From Candidatus Solibacter sp. (GTDB lineage: Bacteria; Acidobacteriota; Terriglobia; Bryobacterales; Bryobacteraceae), in assembly GCA_013822245.1 (NCBI GenBank), contig PNKE01000024.1, positions 24,168-88,167 of the forward strand: 64,000 nt of DNA, written 5' to 3'. Position numbers and translations under genes: made by a program. Shown here piece after piece: positions 24,260 through 33,643 of the stretch. Positions within the stretch are counted from its first letter, which is position 1, and the number at the start of each line of letters is the position of its first letter. The notes below the pieces were generated by a model, which made no database searches, was not told the DNA's origin, and worked only from the letters and a program-made list of their open reading frames with translations.

Positions 24260-26192
24260 ACACCCCAGCCTCGACGCAAGTCTGACCTCAGTCTTCGACG
24301 CTGTACACGGCGCTATTGACCTGCGAGACTCTCACCGTGAAAGCTGTAGCCTTGCCAAGGTATTGAGTTCCTCAATGGTTGATAGGTTACGGCGGATCAA
24401 GCTGCTGGGGTATGCGTCGCACTGCTACCCGGCTGCCGATCACAGCCGATACGCGCATGCGCTAGGAACGATGCATGTGATGCGCAGCATTTGTACGCGC
24501 CTCTCCCGCACTGCACCAGGGCTCCTAGAAGCAGCAGTCTCGGAGGCAGTGCATTTCGATGGCCCCAAGGTGCAAACCGTTGACGCTCTTGTACAGCACT
24601 TGCTAATCGCTGCACTCCTGCAGGATGTTGGCGAACTTCCATTCAGCCCGGCGACCGGAAGGGTGCTGCGTGCAGCCGACAAGGTACGCCGCTATGTGGA
24701 GGGGAAGATCGGTGGGGAAACCAGCGGCTGGAGCGAGAAGGACGTCTTTAGCATTGCTTGTCTTTTTCGTGACGCGTACTGCAGCAGTGCGCCGTTGAAT
24801 CGACGACTAGCTGCCTTTCTCATCACCGGTTCAGTCCCGTGCGGTGGGCCTTATCCGAACCTTCGGGCGTTGAGACAGTCTCTGGATGGAGAAGCTGATG
24901 CAGACAGACTTGACTACGTCTATCGCGATGCGCACCACACCCTAGGAGGGCGCGGAACACCGCGGGGTGTAATCGACTCTCTCCTGTCCTACGACAGCAA
25001 GGGCGTTGTTTTTGCCGATCCGGGCCCAGTCGCCGAATTCCTGGCCACGCGGGCTGCGCTGTGGACGACAGTGTACTTCTCTGCCGAAAATCGATTCAGG
25101 AACATTTTGTTGGTAACGCTTCTACGAGAAGTGTTGCAGAACGAAGATGCTGGAAGAATTGTACTTGAAGATGGATTCAGAGGCGATTTGTCTATTGAGG
25201 CATTCGAAAGCCTGGACGATGTCTCATTGCATTCGCGACTGAAGGACTTAAGTGCGAGCACTGCTGTCCGTGGACTCGAAGCACGGGCTCGCAAAGCGCT
25301 GGACATACTCCTTGGAGAAGGGACCGACTATGACTGCTATTGGGTGCCTCCTCATTCCGAAGAAGCCGTAGCAGCGGCAAAGACTAAGTACATTCCTCCT
25401 TCCGACCTCTTCTTCGATACATTCTCCGATTATCAAGAGAATCACTCCGTTTATGAGCCAGGGACGATCCGAGTCAACGCCATGCGGTTTCAATACCTAG
25501 GCGGCGAAGTTCCGCTTGAAGACTGCTGTGGCGCGTTCAGCGGAGTACTGAAGAGGCCGTGGAGCGCCCTTGAACGGCCCGGCAGTATTCTCCTCTTCGT
25601 TCCGAGGTCCACTGCCGCCGACGGGATTGGTGACCTCCAGCACGCGATCAGCGCCGGGAGTCTGCACGAAGCTGTTCTCGAACTCGATCCACTCGGACCT
25701 GTAGACGTCTCAGCGGACACGCGCGACCGGGGCTTTCAGGACCCTGCGATTTTCATCTCGTTCTCATGGGCGGACGTTAGAGTTGTCAGGCGCCTCGTTT
25801 CTGTTCTTTTCAGGCATCGCCGAAAGTACTATCTTTTGCTGCGTCCATTTCAAGGAGTAGGCGATACTCCTGGACGGAATAGCGTGCGCGCGGTGCAGGA
25901 CGCTGGCGCTGTAATGATAGTCGCCTCAAGCCATTATGTGAATCGTTTTCGTGACGAACCGAACGGCAACATCGCAAAAGAAATCTATACGATGAGAGAT
26001 CGCTTAAAGGAAGGGAATTTGCCGGTCGTCTGCCTCTCAGCCGATGAATACGGAGACATCAAGAAGTTTCCGTACGAAGCGCTGGGGTTGCCCGAACTCC
26101 CCTTCGTAGGTACAGCACTTCGCTTGGCGCCTGACCGCCTGATCGAGGATGCGGTCCGAGAAGCGCTGGATGTGATCGACCGAAGCAAATGA
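24243..26192 (+). CDS. Degenerate HD-domain (dNTPase-like) protein fused to a TIR domain
   Basis: 649 aa. Residues about 40-260 match the dGTPase/SpoT-type HD fold: ADHSRYAHALGT (His67, His72), LLIAALLQDVGELPFSP and DADRLDYVYRDAHHTLG. In the core, the expected LLHDIGH.PFSH has become LLQDVGELPFSP, so three metal-site or flanking His positions (127, 131, 136) are Gln, Glu and Pro; hydrolase activity is doubtful. From about residue 500, DPAIFISFSWADVRVVRRLV begins a TIR-like domain with SSHYVNRF and a candidate catalytic Glu in NIAKEIYTM. TIR effectors in bacterial immunity cleave NAD+ or make signals. A nucleotide-sensing HD module controlling a TIR effector is the obvious reading, but it is inference. 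Confidence 0.78.
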   Translation: MASDFEHPSLDASLTSVFDAVHGAIDLRDSHRESCSLAKVLSSSMVDRLRRIKLLGYASHCYPAADHSRYAHALGTMHVMRSICTRLSRTAPGLLEAAVSEAVHFDGPKVQTVDALVQHLLIAALLQDVGELPFSPATGRVLRAADKVRRYVEGKIGGETSGWSEKDVFSIACLFRDAYCSSAPLNRRLAAFLITGSVPCGGPYPNLRALRQSLDGEADADRLDYVYRDAHHTLGGRGTPRGVIDSLLSYDSKGVVFADPGPVAEFLATRAALWTTVYFSAENRFRNILLVTLLREVLQNEDAGRIVLEDGFRGDLSIEAFESLDDVSLHSRLKDLSASTAVRGLEARARKALDILLGEGTDYDCYWVPPHSEEAVAAAKTKYIPPSDLFFDTFSDYQENHSVYEPGTIRVNAMRFQYLGGEVPLEDCCGAFSGVLKRPWSALERPGSILLFVPRSTAADGIGDLQHAISAGSLHEAVLELDPLGPVDVSADTRDRGFQDPAIFISFSWADVRVVRRLVSVLFRHRRKYYLLLRPFQGVGDTPGRNSVRAVQDAGAVMIVASSHYVNRFRDEPNGNIAKEIYTMRDRLKEGNLPVVCLSADEYGDIKKFPYEALGLPELPFVGTALRLAPDRLIEDAVREALDVIDRSK

Positions 26193-27220
26193 CGATCTCA
26201 GACATTGGCGAGAAGCGACTGATAGCGGACATCGTTAGGCCCTTATTCAATCCAGACCTCGACTTCAGGAGTGTTGGCGATGACTGCGCCATGATCGACC
26301 TGGGTTCTGATCGGCTCCTACTTGTCTCAACGGACCGCGTACCAGCGGACTTGATTGCCTTTCGCAAGGGAATTTTGGACTATTCCGGACTCGGTGGTTA
26401 CTTAGCTCGACTCAACATAAGCGACATTGCCGCCTGCGGCGGTTCTCCCCTTGGCCTCTTGCTGAACCTCGCCCTGCCGCCATCCACAGAGCTAGAAGCA
26501 TTCAAGGAGCTATGTAGCGGCGTTGCCCTTGTGAGTCAGCGATACCAATGTCCAGTTCTCGGTGGCGATCTCAGTTCAAGTGTTGAACTTTCATTGTCGG
26601 CGACGTCCGTCGGTATCGTCGACCGTCGCTGCGTATTGACCCGTCAGGGAGCGCTTCCTGGAGATACAGTCTTCGTATCCCGTCCAGTTGGCCTAACGCC
26701 GGCTGCACTCCGATACTTGACGCTGCCTGAGACGCTGAGACCGCGATTAGAAGAAAATGAGGTTAAGATCCTCAAGGGCCAATTCACAAACATGGAGCCA
26801 ATGGTTTCGCTTGGGCGAAGGCTTGCGGAGAGCCTTTTGTGTACTTCGTGTATGGATAACACCGATGGAATTGCTCAATCATTGTCCGAATTGGCGGCAT
26901 CGAGTAACTGCGCCTTCGTGATCGACAAGGCTCGCATCAGAGTCTCTTCCGTCGTTGAGCGACTTGCCGACTCGATTCATGTGGATGCAGTGGATCTGGC
27001 ACTCGGCCCTGGCGCCGACTTTTCGCTAGTCGGCACGTTGTCCGGTAAGTGGACGCCTGACCGAGTAAGGGAGGAGCTTAACGCCTCAGTCGAGATCATC
27101 GGAACTGTGGAGGAGGGGGCTGGAGTCTACATCGATTTCGACGGCCGGCGGAGCCCCCTCCCGCCTCGCGGCTGGAACTACTTCAGCCCAAATCTCGATG
27201 GGGCGCTCGAATCCGACTGA
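26189..27220 (+). CDS. ThiL/PurM-superfamily ATP-binding kinase-like protein
   Basis: 343 aa, ATG overlapping the HD-TIR stop by 4 nt (ATGA). The PurM-like fold of thiamine-monophosphate kinase is recognisable: GDDCAMIDLG (Asp31, Asp32 metal/ATP site), STDRVPADL, LNISDIAACGGSPLG, GGDLSSS, the LTRQGALPGDTVFVSRPVG segment, DNTDGIAQSL and GPGADFSLVGT (ThiL: GGEDYEL). Relative to ThiL, the HF after the second motif and the Glu of GGEDY are lost, so the substrate has probably changed. No thiamine gene is nearby; membership of the Dcd/TIR operon suggests a nucleotide- or cofactor-linked defence role. Confidence 0.75.
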   Translation: MTISDIGEKRLIADIVRPLFNPDLDFRSVGDDCAMIDLGSDRLLLVSTDRVPADLIAFRKGILDYSGLGGYLARLNISDIAACGGSPLGLLLNLALPPSTELEAFKELCSGVALVSQRYQCPVLGGDLSSSVELSLSATSVGIVDRRCVLTRQGALPGDTVFVSRPVGLTPAALRYLTLPETLRPRLEENEVKILKGQFTNMEPMVSLGRRLAESLLCTSCMDNTDGIAQSLSELAASSNCAFVIDKARIRVSSVVERLADSIHVDAVDLALGPGADFSLVGTLSGKWTPDRVREELNASVEIIGTVEEGAGVYIDFDGRRSPLPPRGWNYFSPNLDGALESD

Positions 27221-27269
27221 GGTTGAAGCTCACACCATACGGTGGGAGTCCAAGAAATGAACCTCAAAC

Positions 27270-28565
27270 CTATACCCCCTCAGTGATCCTTTCTGCTCTG
27301 GTATTCTGGCGCTTCGCCGCCTTGGAACGCTTATCCTGAATCCGGCGCGTCAATTCATCTTGCCGCTTCAATTGCACCACCGTGTACTCCTCGGTGATCC
27401 GAGTGCTCGCGTGGCCGGCTATTTTGCTGGTTTCGATGCTGCTGCCGCCGACCTCCTGCCGCCAGGTGATATTGGCGCGGCGGAGGGAGTGGGGACCGAA
27501 GCCGGTGAAGTCGAGGCCCTCGAGCTTTGCAGCGTCCTTGAGTGCACCCCGGACACCTGAGTCCCATCGCGGCTGCTTGGGGTCATCAGCCTGTGGGAAG
27601 ACCCACGCGTTCGGGCCTTTGTTGGGTAGCTTCTCAATCCACGCGCGGTAGCGCGGTGCCAGGGCGCCGAGCGCCAGCCTACGCTTGCTCTTTTCCGTTT
27701 TCGGCTCGTCGATGTCGCCATGCCAACAGCGCTGCGCGATCTGGATGGTGCCGCGCTCAAGATCGACGTGCTTGATCATAAGGGCCGTCACCTCGGAGAT
27801 GCGCGTCCCGGTGTCGAGGCAGGTTTCGCAGATGAGCAGGTTGGGTTCGGCGATGTGCGCCAATACGCGGGCCATTTCGTCCTCACTCAGGATGCGCTTT
27901 TCACGGACCTCCCACTTCTTCGGCAGCCGCACGCGGCGGATCGGGTTGGCAAAGGAGTCCGGGAGGAGTTCCCATTCCTGCGCCTTGGTGATGATGCCGC
28001 TCATGACGTTACGGAGGTCGGCCATTGCATACCAGGAGGTGCATTCGTCCTGGAGCCAGTCCATCACATCCTTGGCCCGGATCTGGCTCAGCCGAACATC
28101 CTTCCAGCGTGGGAGGATACGGCTGAGAGCGTAGCTGTATTTCTGCCTGGTAGTCGTGGCGATCAGCGGTTTGCCGGCTGCCAGCTTCTCAACGTAGTCG
28201 GTGCGCCACAGTTCGGCGAGTTTGCCAAACAGAATGTCGCCTGGCGCGGGCGCCGTTTCCGGTGCGCGTGCCGCAACCGCAGCTTCGGGCCTGGTGGCGG
28301 CGGAGTTCAACCCGGCGAGAAAGTCGTCGCGGACGGCACTGGCCTCCTTCTTGCTCCGTGCGCCTTCGCCCCGGCTGGGGCCGATGGTGTGGAACTTCCG
28401 CGTCGTCTTGATCGAGCCGTCCGGCTGAACCTCGTCGTGGCGATAACGGAAGAACCAGTAGAAGCTGCCGCGGTCTTTCCGCTCGTGCACCGTGGGATGT
28501 TGAACTCGTGTCTTCAAAGCCGTGACTCCCGTCAGGGCCAGAAGGGTACCTTCCTTCGTCGTCAT
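27270..28565 (-). CDS. Tyrosine recombinase/integrase
   Basis: 431 aa. The catalytic domain contains DTGTRISEVTAL (first Arg), HSLRRANITW (His-x-x-Arg) and AGHASTRITEEYT with the second His and nucleophile Tyr. A core-binding SAM-like domain precedes it (DYVEKLAAGKPLIATTTRQKY), and an N-terminal arm-binding-like segment with an Ala/Pro linker comes before that. It is convergent with the ThiL-like gene and about 5 kb from the tRNA-Val end. It most likely integrated the element into tRNA-Val. Confidence 0.9.
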   Translation of the reverse strand: MTTKEGTLLALTGVTALKTRVQHPTVHERKDRGSFYWFFRYRHDEVQPDGSIKTTRKFHTIGPSRGEGARSKKEASAVRDDFLAGLNSAATRPEAAVAARAPETAPAPGDILFGKLAELWRTDYVEKLAAGKPLIATTTRQKYSYALSRILPRWKDVRLSQIRAKDVMDWLQDECTSWYAMADLRNVMSGIITKAQEWELLPDSFANPIRRVRLPKKWEVREKRILSEDEMARVLAHIAEPNLLICETCLDTGTRISEVTALMIKHVDLERGTIQIAQRCWHGDIDEPKTEKSKRRLALGALAPRYRAWIEKLPNKGPNAWVFPQADDPKQPRWDSGVRGALKDAAKLEGLDFTGFGPHSLRRANITWRQEVGGSSIETSKIAGHASTRITEEYTVVQLKRQDELTRRIQDKRSKAAKRQNTRAERITEGV

Positions 28566-28599
28566 CGCTCAAGTCCAATCGTTCCTATTAGTTGCGGCA

Positions 28600-29451
28600 T
28601 CATGCAATGGCGTACTCGGGGATCACATCGCCCAGTGCCGGGTTACCACGCTGGTGCTCGGGAATCCAGAACACGCAGCGCAGTTTGGGATTGCCGAACA
28701 GCCCGGCGCCAGCGCGGTAGTCGGCATAGTGGCCGCGCACCCAGAACCGGCGCATCTTCGATTCGTCACGGCCAAGAACACCCCGCCCAGCCGAGCGGAC
28801 CTGAGGGACATCCGTGATGTGGATCTCGTGCCACACGGTCGCTGGCACGACATCGCGCTGGTGCCGCCGCGAGACTTTCGGTGATGCGATTGGCCGCAGG
28901 ATCACGTTTCGACAGTTCATGCGCGCGAGCGCATGCGCACCGAGGAAGGTGAGGATTTCCAGGCCTGCGCCTACCTCCTCGGGCGGTTCGTGCATTTCGC
29001 CGATGACGCGAAACTCAGCCGAGATGATGTCACCGGCTTCGTCGATCCACAGCAGTGTCTGGCCACTCGGGCCGGTCACCTCGGCATTCTCTTCTTGCCA
29101 GAAATAGATCGCCGCTTTGAATCGAGCGCGGAAGCCACGAACGACCTCGTTCGTCGTTTCGCGAACGACCTGTAGTCCGACCCGCTTCCCCAGGATGACC
29201 GCTTCCATCCACATGCTTGAATACGGCGGCGTGACCTGTGGTGTCTCACGCCAGTCGATGACGATCTGCTGACCTGGACTGATCACCAAGTCGTTCACGA
29301 CGGTCTGTATATTGGCCAGGATGGTCTCCGGTCGCCGTGCGAGCATCGCCAGGCGCGTTCCGAGACGCTCAGCGCGGACGGTCTCCTCCGGGGTGGCGCA
29401 CCGCGGAACCGCGATACGCCGCCGTTTCTTGAGCAGCCGAATCAGGCTCAT
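28600..29451 (-). CDS. Hypothetical phage/plasmid-type protein
   Basis: 283 aa. I recognise no named family. The C-terminus has HEIHITDVPQVRSA, RRFWVRGHYADYRAG and RCVFWIPEHQRGNP, the Trp/Arg/His-rich ending found in many actinophage and mobile-element proteins of unknown function. The N-terminus is basic (LIRLLKKRRRIAVPR). The ATG overlaps the stop of the UvrD-like gene by 4 nt (ATGA), so it is the last gene of the minus-strand replication module before the integrase. Confidence 0.7.
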   Translation of the reverse strand: MSLIRLLKKRRRIAVPRCATPEETVRAERLGTRLAMLARRPETILANIQTVVNDLVISPGQQIVIDWRETPQVTPPYSSMWMEAVILGKRVGLQVVRETTNEVVRGFRARFKAAIYFWQEENAEVTGPSGQTLLWIDEAGDIISAEFRVIGEMHEPPEEVGAGLEILTFLGAHALARMNCRNVILRPIASPKVSRRHQRDVVPATVWHEIHITDVPQVRSAGRGVLGRDESKMRRFWVRGHYADYRAGAGLFGNPKLRCVFWIPEHQRGNPALGDVIPEYAIA

Positions 29452-31145
29452 AGCCGCACCGCCATTCTCGAATCCTGCTGGCAGATGTAGAGCGTCTCAC
29501 GCGCGCGCGTCATGCCAACGTAGAACTGCCGGATCACTGAATCGCGCAGTGCGCCGGCCTGCTGATAGGCGGCGTCCCCTTCCCCGCTTAGATCCGGAAA
29601 GAGATAGACCACGTCGGCCTCGCCGCCTTTGACGGAGTGGATGGTGCCGACCACCACGCGCGGAGGATCCAACAACGCCTGCGGGCCGCGCGTCGCCGCG
29701 ATATCAGCCGGGAACTGCGCCCTCTTGAAGACCGTGGCGTTCAGCCGCAGGCGCCACCAGTTGAGTAGTTCACGGTAGTCACCCTCGAAGGTCCTGAGCA
29801 ACGCTTCGAGCGCACCAGGCTCGAAAGTGTCGTCGAGTGTTTCGATGGTTGCGGTGACTGCCGGAGTCAGGCCGGACAGTTTCTTCTTTGCGCCGCGCTT
29901 GATGACGCCCTCGGAGTGCAACCATTCGGCCCATAGCGCGAGGTCACCGCAGGTCCACGCGCGGCTTCCTTCTCCGAATTGCGGATGGGCGACCACCAAG
30001 GAGAAGACACGGTTGGCACTCGATCCGCGGCCCATCCGCAATGGATTCCAGAACCCGTTTGACCGCCGGTACGGATTGTGGAAAGGTACGGCGTTCTTGC
30101 GAAGCACCTGCACGATCGGCTGCAACATGTAGCCACAGGCCGCCAGGAACATGACCGACTTGCCCTGATTGAGGTGCTGAAGTGCAGTTTTGAGGATGTA
30201 GTATTCGGGCGATTTGTATGTGCCGGTCGAAAGGCGGTTGAACTCGCCGTCAAACGGCCTTGGCAGGTACGATTTTTCCTGCCGCCGCGTCACCTGCTCT
30301 ATCCACCGCACCGCGCGGGCGTGGATGGCGCGCGGAACCCGATAGCTCTGCTTCAGGATGATCTTGTGATCCTCGGGTATCTCCGGATCGAGCACTGCAT
30401 CAGGCGTCGCGCCAGTGAACGAAAAAATCGTTTGATCGTCGTCAGCACAGAGGATGAAGTAGTTGGAACGCGCCCCCCAATTTCGAATGAGCGTCAGCTG
30501 CATCCGGTTCAGGTCCTGAGCTTCATCCGCGAAAATCACGGACGGGTGGCCTGGCGCAAAGTAGACATCACGACGACAAACATCAATCAGGTCAGCGAAG
30601 TCGAGCAGGCCGTGTGCTTCCTTGTACTGCTGCCATTTGGAGGCGAATTCCCGGACGACTGCTGGCCATCCGCCTGGAGGAATCATCATGCCGCGCCAAC
30701 GGTTCAGTTGTTCCAGGTATTCGTCACCGGACTTCTCCCGGTCGCTATTCTGATCGTCGGCACTCTCTTCACCATCCAGGCGACCCTGCTTTTTCTTGGG
30801 CGTGATCTGGAGGTGAGGATTGTCCTTGTTCCACTCATCGACATTACATTCGGCAATCGGCGGACAGCCCAGCGCGCGGAAACAGTGCGCGTGCAACGTG
30901 CCAATCCTGTCTGGACTCAGTGGGAGATCGCGCCCGGCGAGTTCGGCCGCAGCCGTGCGGGAAAAGCTGGTCACGAGCACGGAGTCGTCGCCAAAGCGTT
31001 CAACCGCGCGGCGAATCTGGCGCGTCAGGTTGGTCGTCTTGCCGGTTCCGGGCGGGCCGAAGATCCGGTACTCGGACGTAATTGAGTGATCGAGCTGTCC
31101 GATGTCCTGGAGTGATCCAGTGGGATTGATCTCAGTCGTCACCAT
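29448..31145 (-). CDS. UvrD/Rep-type superfamily 1 DNA helicase
   Basis: 565 aa. The helicase motifs are FGPPGTGKTTNLTRQI (Walker A), VLVTSFSRTAAAELA (Ia), FADEAQDLNRMQ (II), LCADDDQTIFSFTGA (III), LKQSYRVPRAIHARAV (IV), VVVGTIHSVKGGEADVVYLF (V) and QFYVGMTRARETLYI (VI). It is shorter than UvrD and lacks large 1B/2B inserts, as in phage-encoded versions. GGAGG lies 6 nt before the ATG at 31145. It overlaps the primase gene's 3' end by 14 nt, and both probably serve element replication. Confidence 0.9.
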   Translation of the reverse strand: MVTTEINPTGSLQDIGQLDHSITSEYRIFGPPGTGKTTNLTRQIRRAVERFGDDSVLVTSFSRTAAAELAGRDLPLSPDRIGTLHAHCFRALGCPPIAECNVDEWNKDNPHLQITPKKKQGRLDGEESADDQNSDREKSGDEYLEQLNRWRGMMIPPGGWPAVVREFASKWQQYKEAHGLLDFADLIDVCRRDVYFAPGHPSVIFADEAQDLNRMQLTLIRNWGARSNYFILCADDDQTIFSFTGATPDAVLDPEIPEDHKIILKQSYRVPRAIHARAVRWIEQVTRRQEKSYLPRPFDGEFNRLSTGTYKSPEYYILKTALQHLNQGKSVMFLAACGYMLQPIVQVLRKNAVPFHNPYRRSNGFWNPLRMGRGSSANRVFSLVVAHPQFGEGSRAWTCGDLALWAEWLHSEGVIKRGAKKKLSGLTPAVTATIETLDDTFEPGALEALLRTFEGDYRELLNWWRLRLNATVFKRAQFPADIAATRGPQALLDPPRVVVGTIHSVKGGEADVVYLFPDLSGEGDAAYQQAGALRDSVIRQFYVGMTRARETLYICQQDSRMAVRL

Positions 31146-32880
31146 GCACTGCCTCCTTGGCTGTCGTGAGCGGGTACGGTGGATCCGATTGAGCTATGAA
31201 GTCGGCCGGATCGAACATCTCGGTGGGTAGCAACCAACGGCTTTGGTCGCGCAGGCGGGCGCCCCGAATGCGGAGGCTTTTCGCGCCAACTACGGTGAGC
31301 ATCTGCGCGATGGCCTTCACGGAGAGGTTCTGGAAAAGAACCTTGTTGAGGTGCATTTGGAGATCGCTGGCGGAGACGCCGATTTGACCGTTGATGACGG
31401 TGGGCTTGTGCGCGGATTGGATTGGCTGAGTCTCGATGGATGGAATGAAGGCCGTCTCCGACAAGTAACGCGCCAGGTACATCTTGGTCGCGCCAACGGC
31501 ATCGGTCTCGTCGCCGCCTTCGTGTTCGGTGAGCGAGTCGAGCATCGTCTGCACCAATTGCTCCCAGGGCTTCGGCTTGATCTTCGGAATGAGGCGGTTT
31601 GTCGCAGCCGCGATCGCGACGCGAACGCAACCCTGGTCGATGAGCTTCGAAATGTTCGAGAACTTGATGGTGGCGTCGTCGAGCTCCATTACATAGGTGG
31701 GCTCCTCGCCGGTGATTTTGATCAGCCTGAGAACCCGAACGACCTGGAGTACTTTGGAGATCCGTTCGCAGAGTTGAGCTTTGGCAGTCGCTATGTCCTG
31801 GGGTGCTGCTTGCCGCTGGCTTTCCTGTGAAAGCGCGGGTGGCCCTGGCTGCGGAGGTGTGGCTGCTTCACATCGATTTGCGGCCGCGGTGATGGTCCGC
31901 TCGAAGTAATCGGTGCGTGTCCGGGGCTTCTGAGAGTGAATCGCGCGATGGTGCACGATGAGATCAACGATTTGCTGTTCGCTGAGGCCCGCCTCGATTC
32001 CGAAATTCGCGAGAGCGAGATCGTATCCACTCTGGGTCTGGTCGCGCAGATCGTCCCGCTTCCGGAGCCAGGTATTCCTGAACCGTGTGTCCTGCTCCAT
32101 CCAGCCGTCGAGAGTCTCTTCCGGGATGCGGGCCTTCGGGTCGATCGTCAGCGGCTTGTCCCGAAACTGCTCCCCCCATTCCCGCGCCGCCCGGTTCTCG
32201 GCTTCCGGATCAACTATGCCGGCGTCGTCGAGAAACTCCACGAAATCACTCGGGCTATAGCGGCGGCCGGAGTTGGAATGAAGGACAACGCCTTTCGGCT
32301 TCAGCGGGTCCTTCGCGTTGACTGTTCCAGGGATTCGGAGTACCCGCGCCAAGTCTGAGAGCCTGTCGAAAGCCCAGCCTTTACTCGCAGCGTTCAACCT
32401 GAGTAGCGTCTGCCATCGGGCGATGAGGGTGGCTGTCTGCCTCTGTTCCTGTTGGGAGTCGAACATCAGCGGCTCTTTGAACAGCCACCATGCGTGCGCG
32501 CCGTTGCCGGTGGCGACCACCAAGGTGGGCGCCATCCCCGCCGGGATCACGCTGAGGGCATCTTCAATAGTGGGTGGCAGCTTCGTTTTGACATGGGCCT
32601 CTGACTTCAGATCGAGGTCGGCCCAAAAACCGGCCAGGCCAGTGATCTTGTCTGACGGGCAGCGATGCGATGGCCCGAAGTCCTCCGGCGATAGGCCGAC
32701 GCCGACGTAGGCATCCCTATCCTTGACGGATTCGATGAAGGCGCCGGCGTCGCTGATATCGCGGAACCAGTGCGATCGCTTATCGGCCAGGGTCCAGACG
32801 AGGACGTAGGCGTCCTCGGGTTTGCCTGCAAATAGTGCGTCCAGGAATGAGCGCGGGTCGTTAGTATTCTTTTCCTTCAT
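31132..32880 (-). CDS. RepB-like/AEP-family primase (replication protein)
   Basis: 582 aa from the ATG at 32880, supported by AAGGAG with a 4-nt gap; the frame extends upstream without support. The N-terminal half has GLAGFWADLDLKSEAH (metal-binding D-x-D), PTLVVATGNGAHAWWLFKEPL and DRLSDLARVLRIPGTVNAKD, the archaeo-eukaryotic primase arrangement of RepB-type mobile-element primases. The C-terminal half is helical with no recognisable helicase motif; the neighbouring UvrD-like helicase may supply that activity. The start overlaps the previous gene's stop as ATGA. Confidence 0.85.
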   Translation of the reverse strand: MKEKNTNDPRSFLDALFAGKPEDAYVLVWTLADKRSHWFRDISDAGAFIESVKDRDAYVGVGLSPEDFGPSHRCPSDKITGLAGFWADLDLKSEAHVKTKLPPTIEDALSVIPAGMAPTLVVATGNGAHAWWLFKEPLMFDSQQEQRQTATLIARWQTLLRLNAASKGWAFDRLSDLARVLRIPGTVNAKDPLKPKGVVLHSNSGRRYSPSDFVEFLDDAGIVDPEAENRAAREWGEQFRDKPLTIDPKARIPEETLDGWMEQDTRFRNTWLRKRDDLRDQTQSGYDLALANFGIEAGLSEQQIVDLIVHHRAIHSQKPRTRTDYFERTITAAANRCEAATPPQPGPPALSQESQRQAAPQDIATAKAQLCERISKVLQVVRVLRLIKITGEEPTYVMELDDATIKFSNISKLIDQGCVRVAIAAATNRLIPKIKPKPWEQLVQTMLDSLTEHEGGDETDAVGATKMYLARYLSETAFIPSIETQPIQSAHKPTVINGQIGVSASDLQMHLNKVLFQNLSVKAIAQMLTVVGAKSLRIRGARLRDQSRWLLPTEMFDPADFIAQSDPPYPLTTAKEAVHGDD

Positions 32881-33332
32881 GCTGCTCCTTGTTTCGATCT
32901 CTGTTCGGTCCATCCCTTGCTTGCAGCCCCATACCAGGCCTCCGCAGTCCGTTTGGCGTGGTCGAGCCACGGCGAGGCGAAATCGCGCCGGCGCGTCGAA
33001 GCCGACTTCTTGCTGGCAAACATCAGCCAGCGGTCCCCGTCCCTGACGAGCCAAACCCGCGTCGCGCCGCACTCGGCGATGTAGGCGGCCGCCTCCAGTT
33101 CGGCGTCGGCTTCCGGCGAGGGTGCCCTAGTGAAGGTTGTCCCCACAATCCAATCCGCCCACGAGACGAAGCGCTCGCCGTTCCAGCAGCCGAGCGTGAT
33201 TCCGTCATCCATCTCGGCGTCGGGTGGAATCTCCGCCAGCGTCGGCTCCGCGGGCTTCGAGGACTCAGGCTGTTGGCCCTTCCGCTCCCGAAGCCGCCGC
33301 CAGGCCTCGAGGCTGTAGCCCGGCGCGCTCAC
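32877..33332 (-). CDS. Hypothetical protein of the phage replication module
   Basis: 151 aa from a GTG at 33332 that overlaps the VRR-NUC stop (GTGA) and whose own stop overlaps the primase ATG (ATGA). It begins APGYSLEAWRRLRERKG and contains ADWIVGTTF, ATRVWLVRDGDRWLMFASKK and LDHAKRTAEAWYG. No family is recognised. The upstream reading frame (to 33422) covers the nuclease gene in another frame and is rejected. Confidence 0.65.
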   Translation of the reverse strand: MSAPGYSLEAWRRLRERKGQQPESSKPAEPTLAEIPPDAEMDDGITLGCWNGERFVSWADWIVGTTFTRAPSPEADAELEAAAYIAECGATRVWLVRDGDRWLMFASKKSASTRRRDFASPWLDHAKRTAEAWYGAASKGWTEQRSKQGAA

Positions 33333-33643
33333 GGCTCCGGGCTTCCTGGCTGGATACCCAGAATGGCCAGAGCATCGTCGACATTGCGCGCGACACCGGC
33401 CAGCGCTCCGCTGCGTTGCCACTCATCGAGCCGCGCGCGCTGCAGCGCCGTCAGGACGCCGGTGTCTGTCTTCACCTCGATCTCGAAGTGGCGCCCGCGC
33501 AGTGAGCCGAACAGGTCCGGGTCGCCGGCGACCGACCAGGAACTCCCATGGCGCTTGCGGACAGCCACTCCCGGGATCGCCCGCAGGGCGGCCATGATCT
33601 GCTTGACGAGCGAGGACTCGCGCGGCTGGTCTGTCCGGCTCAT
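33329..33643 (-). CDS. VRR-NUC domain nuclease
   Basis: 104 aa, a minimal phage-type VRR-NUC (PD-(D/E)XK superfamily) protein. Its core is GDPDLFGSLRGRHFEIEVKTDTG, giving D...E-x-K, then LTALQRARLDEWQRSGALAGVAR, the Q-x-x-x-L-x-x-W helix of the family. These small nucleases are usual in phage replication modules and may act as Holliday-junction or flap nucleases. The start overlaps the preceding gene by 4 nt. Confidence 0.88.
   Translation of the reverse strand: MSRTDQPRESSLVKQIMAALRAIPGVAVRKRHGSSWSVAGDPDLFGSLRGRHFEIEVKTDTGVLTALQRARLDEWQRSGALAGVARNVDDALAILGIQPGSPEP

Noticed and set aside
26189..27220. Ordinary thiamine biosynthesis gene thiL
   Set aside because: It overlaps the HD-TIR gene in a mobile-element operon, lacks nearby thi genes and has changed key motifs.
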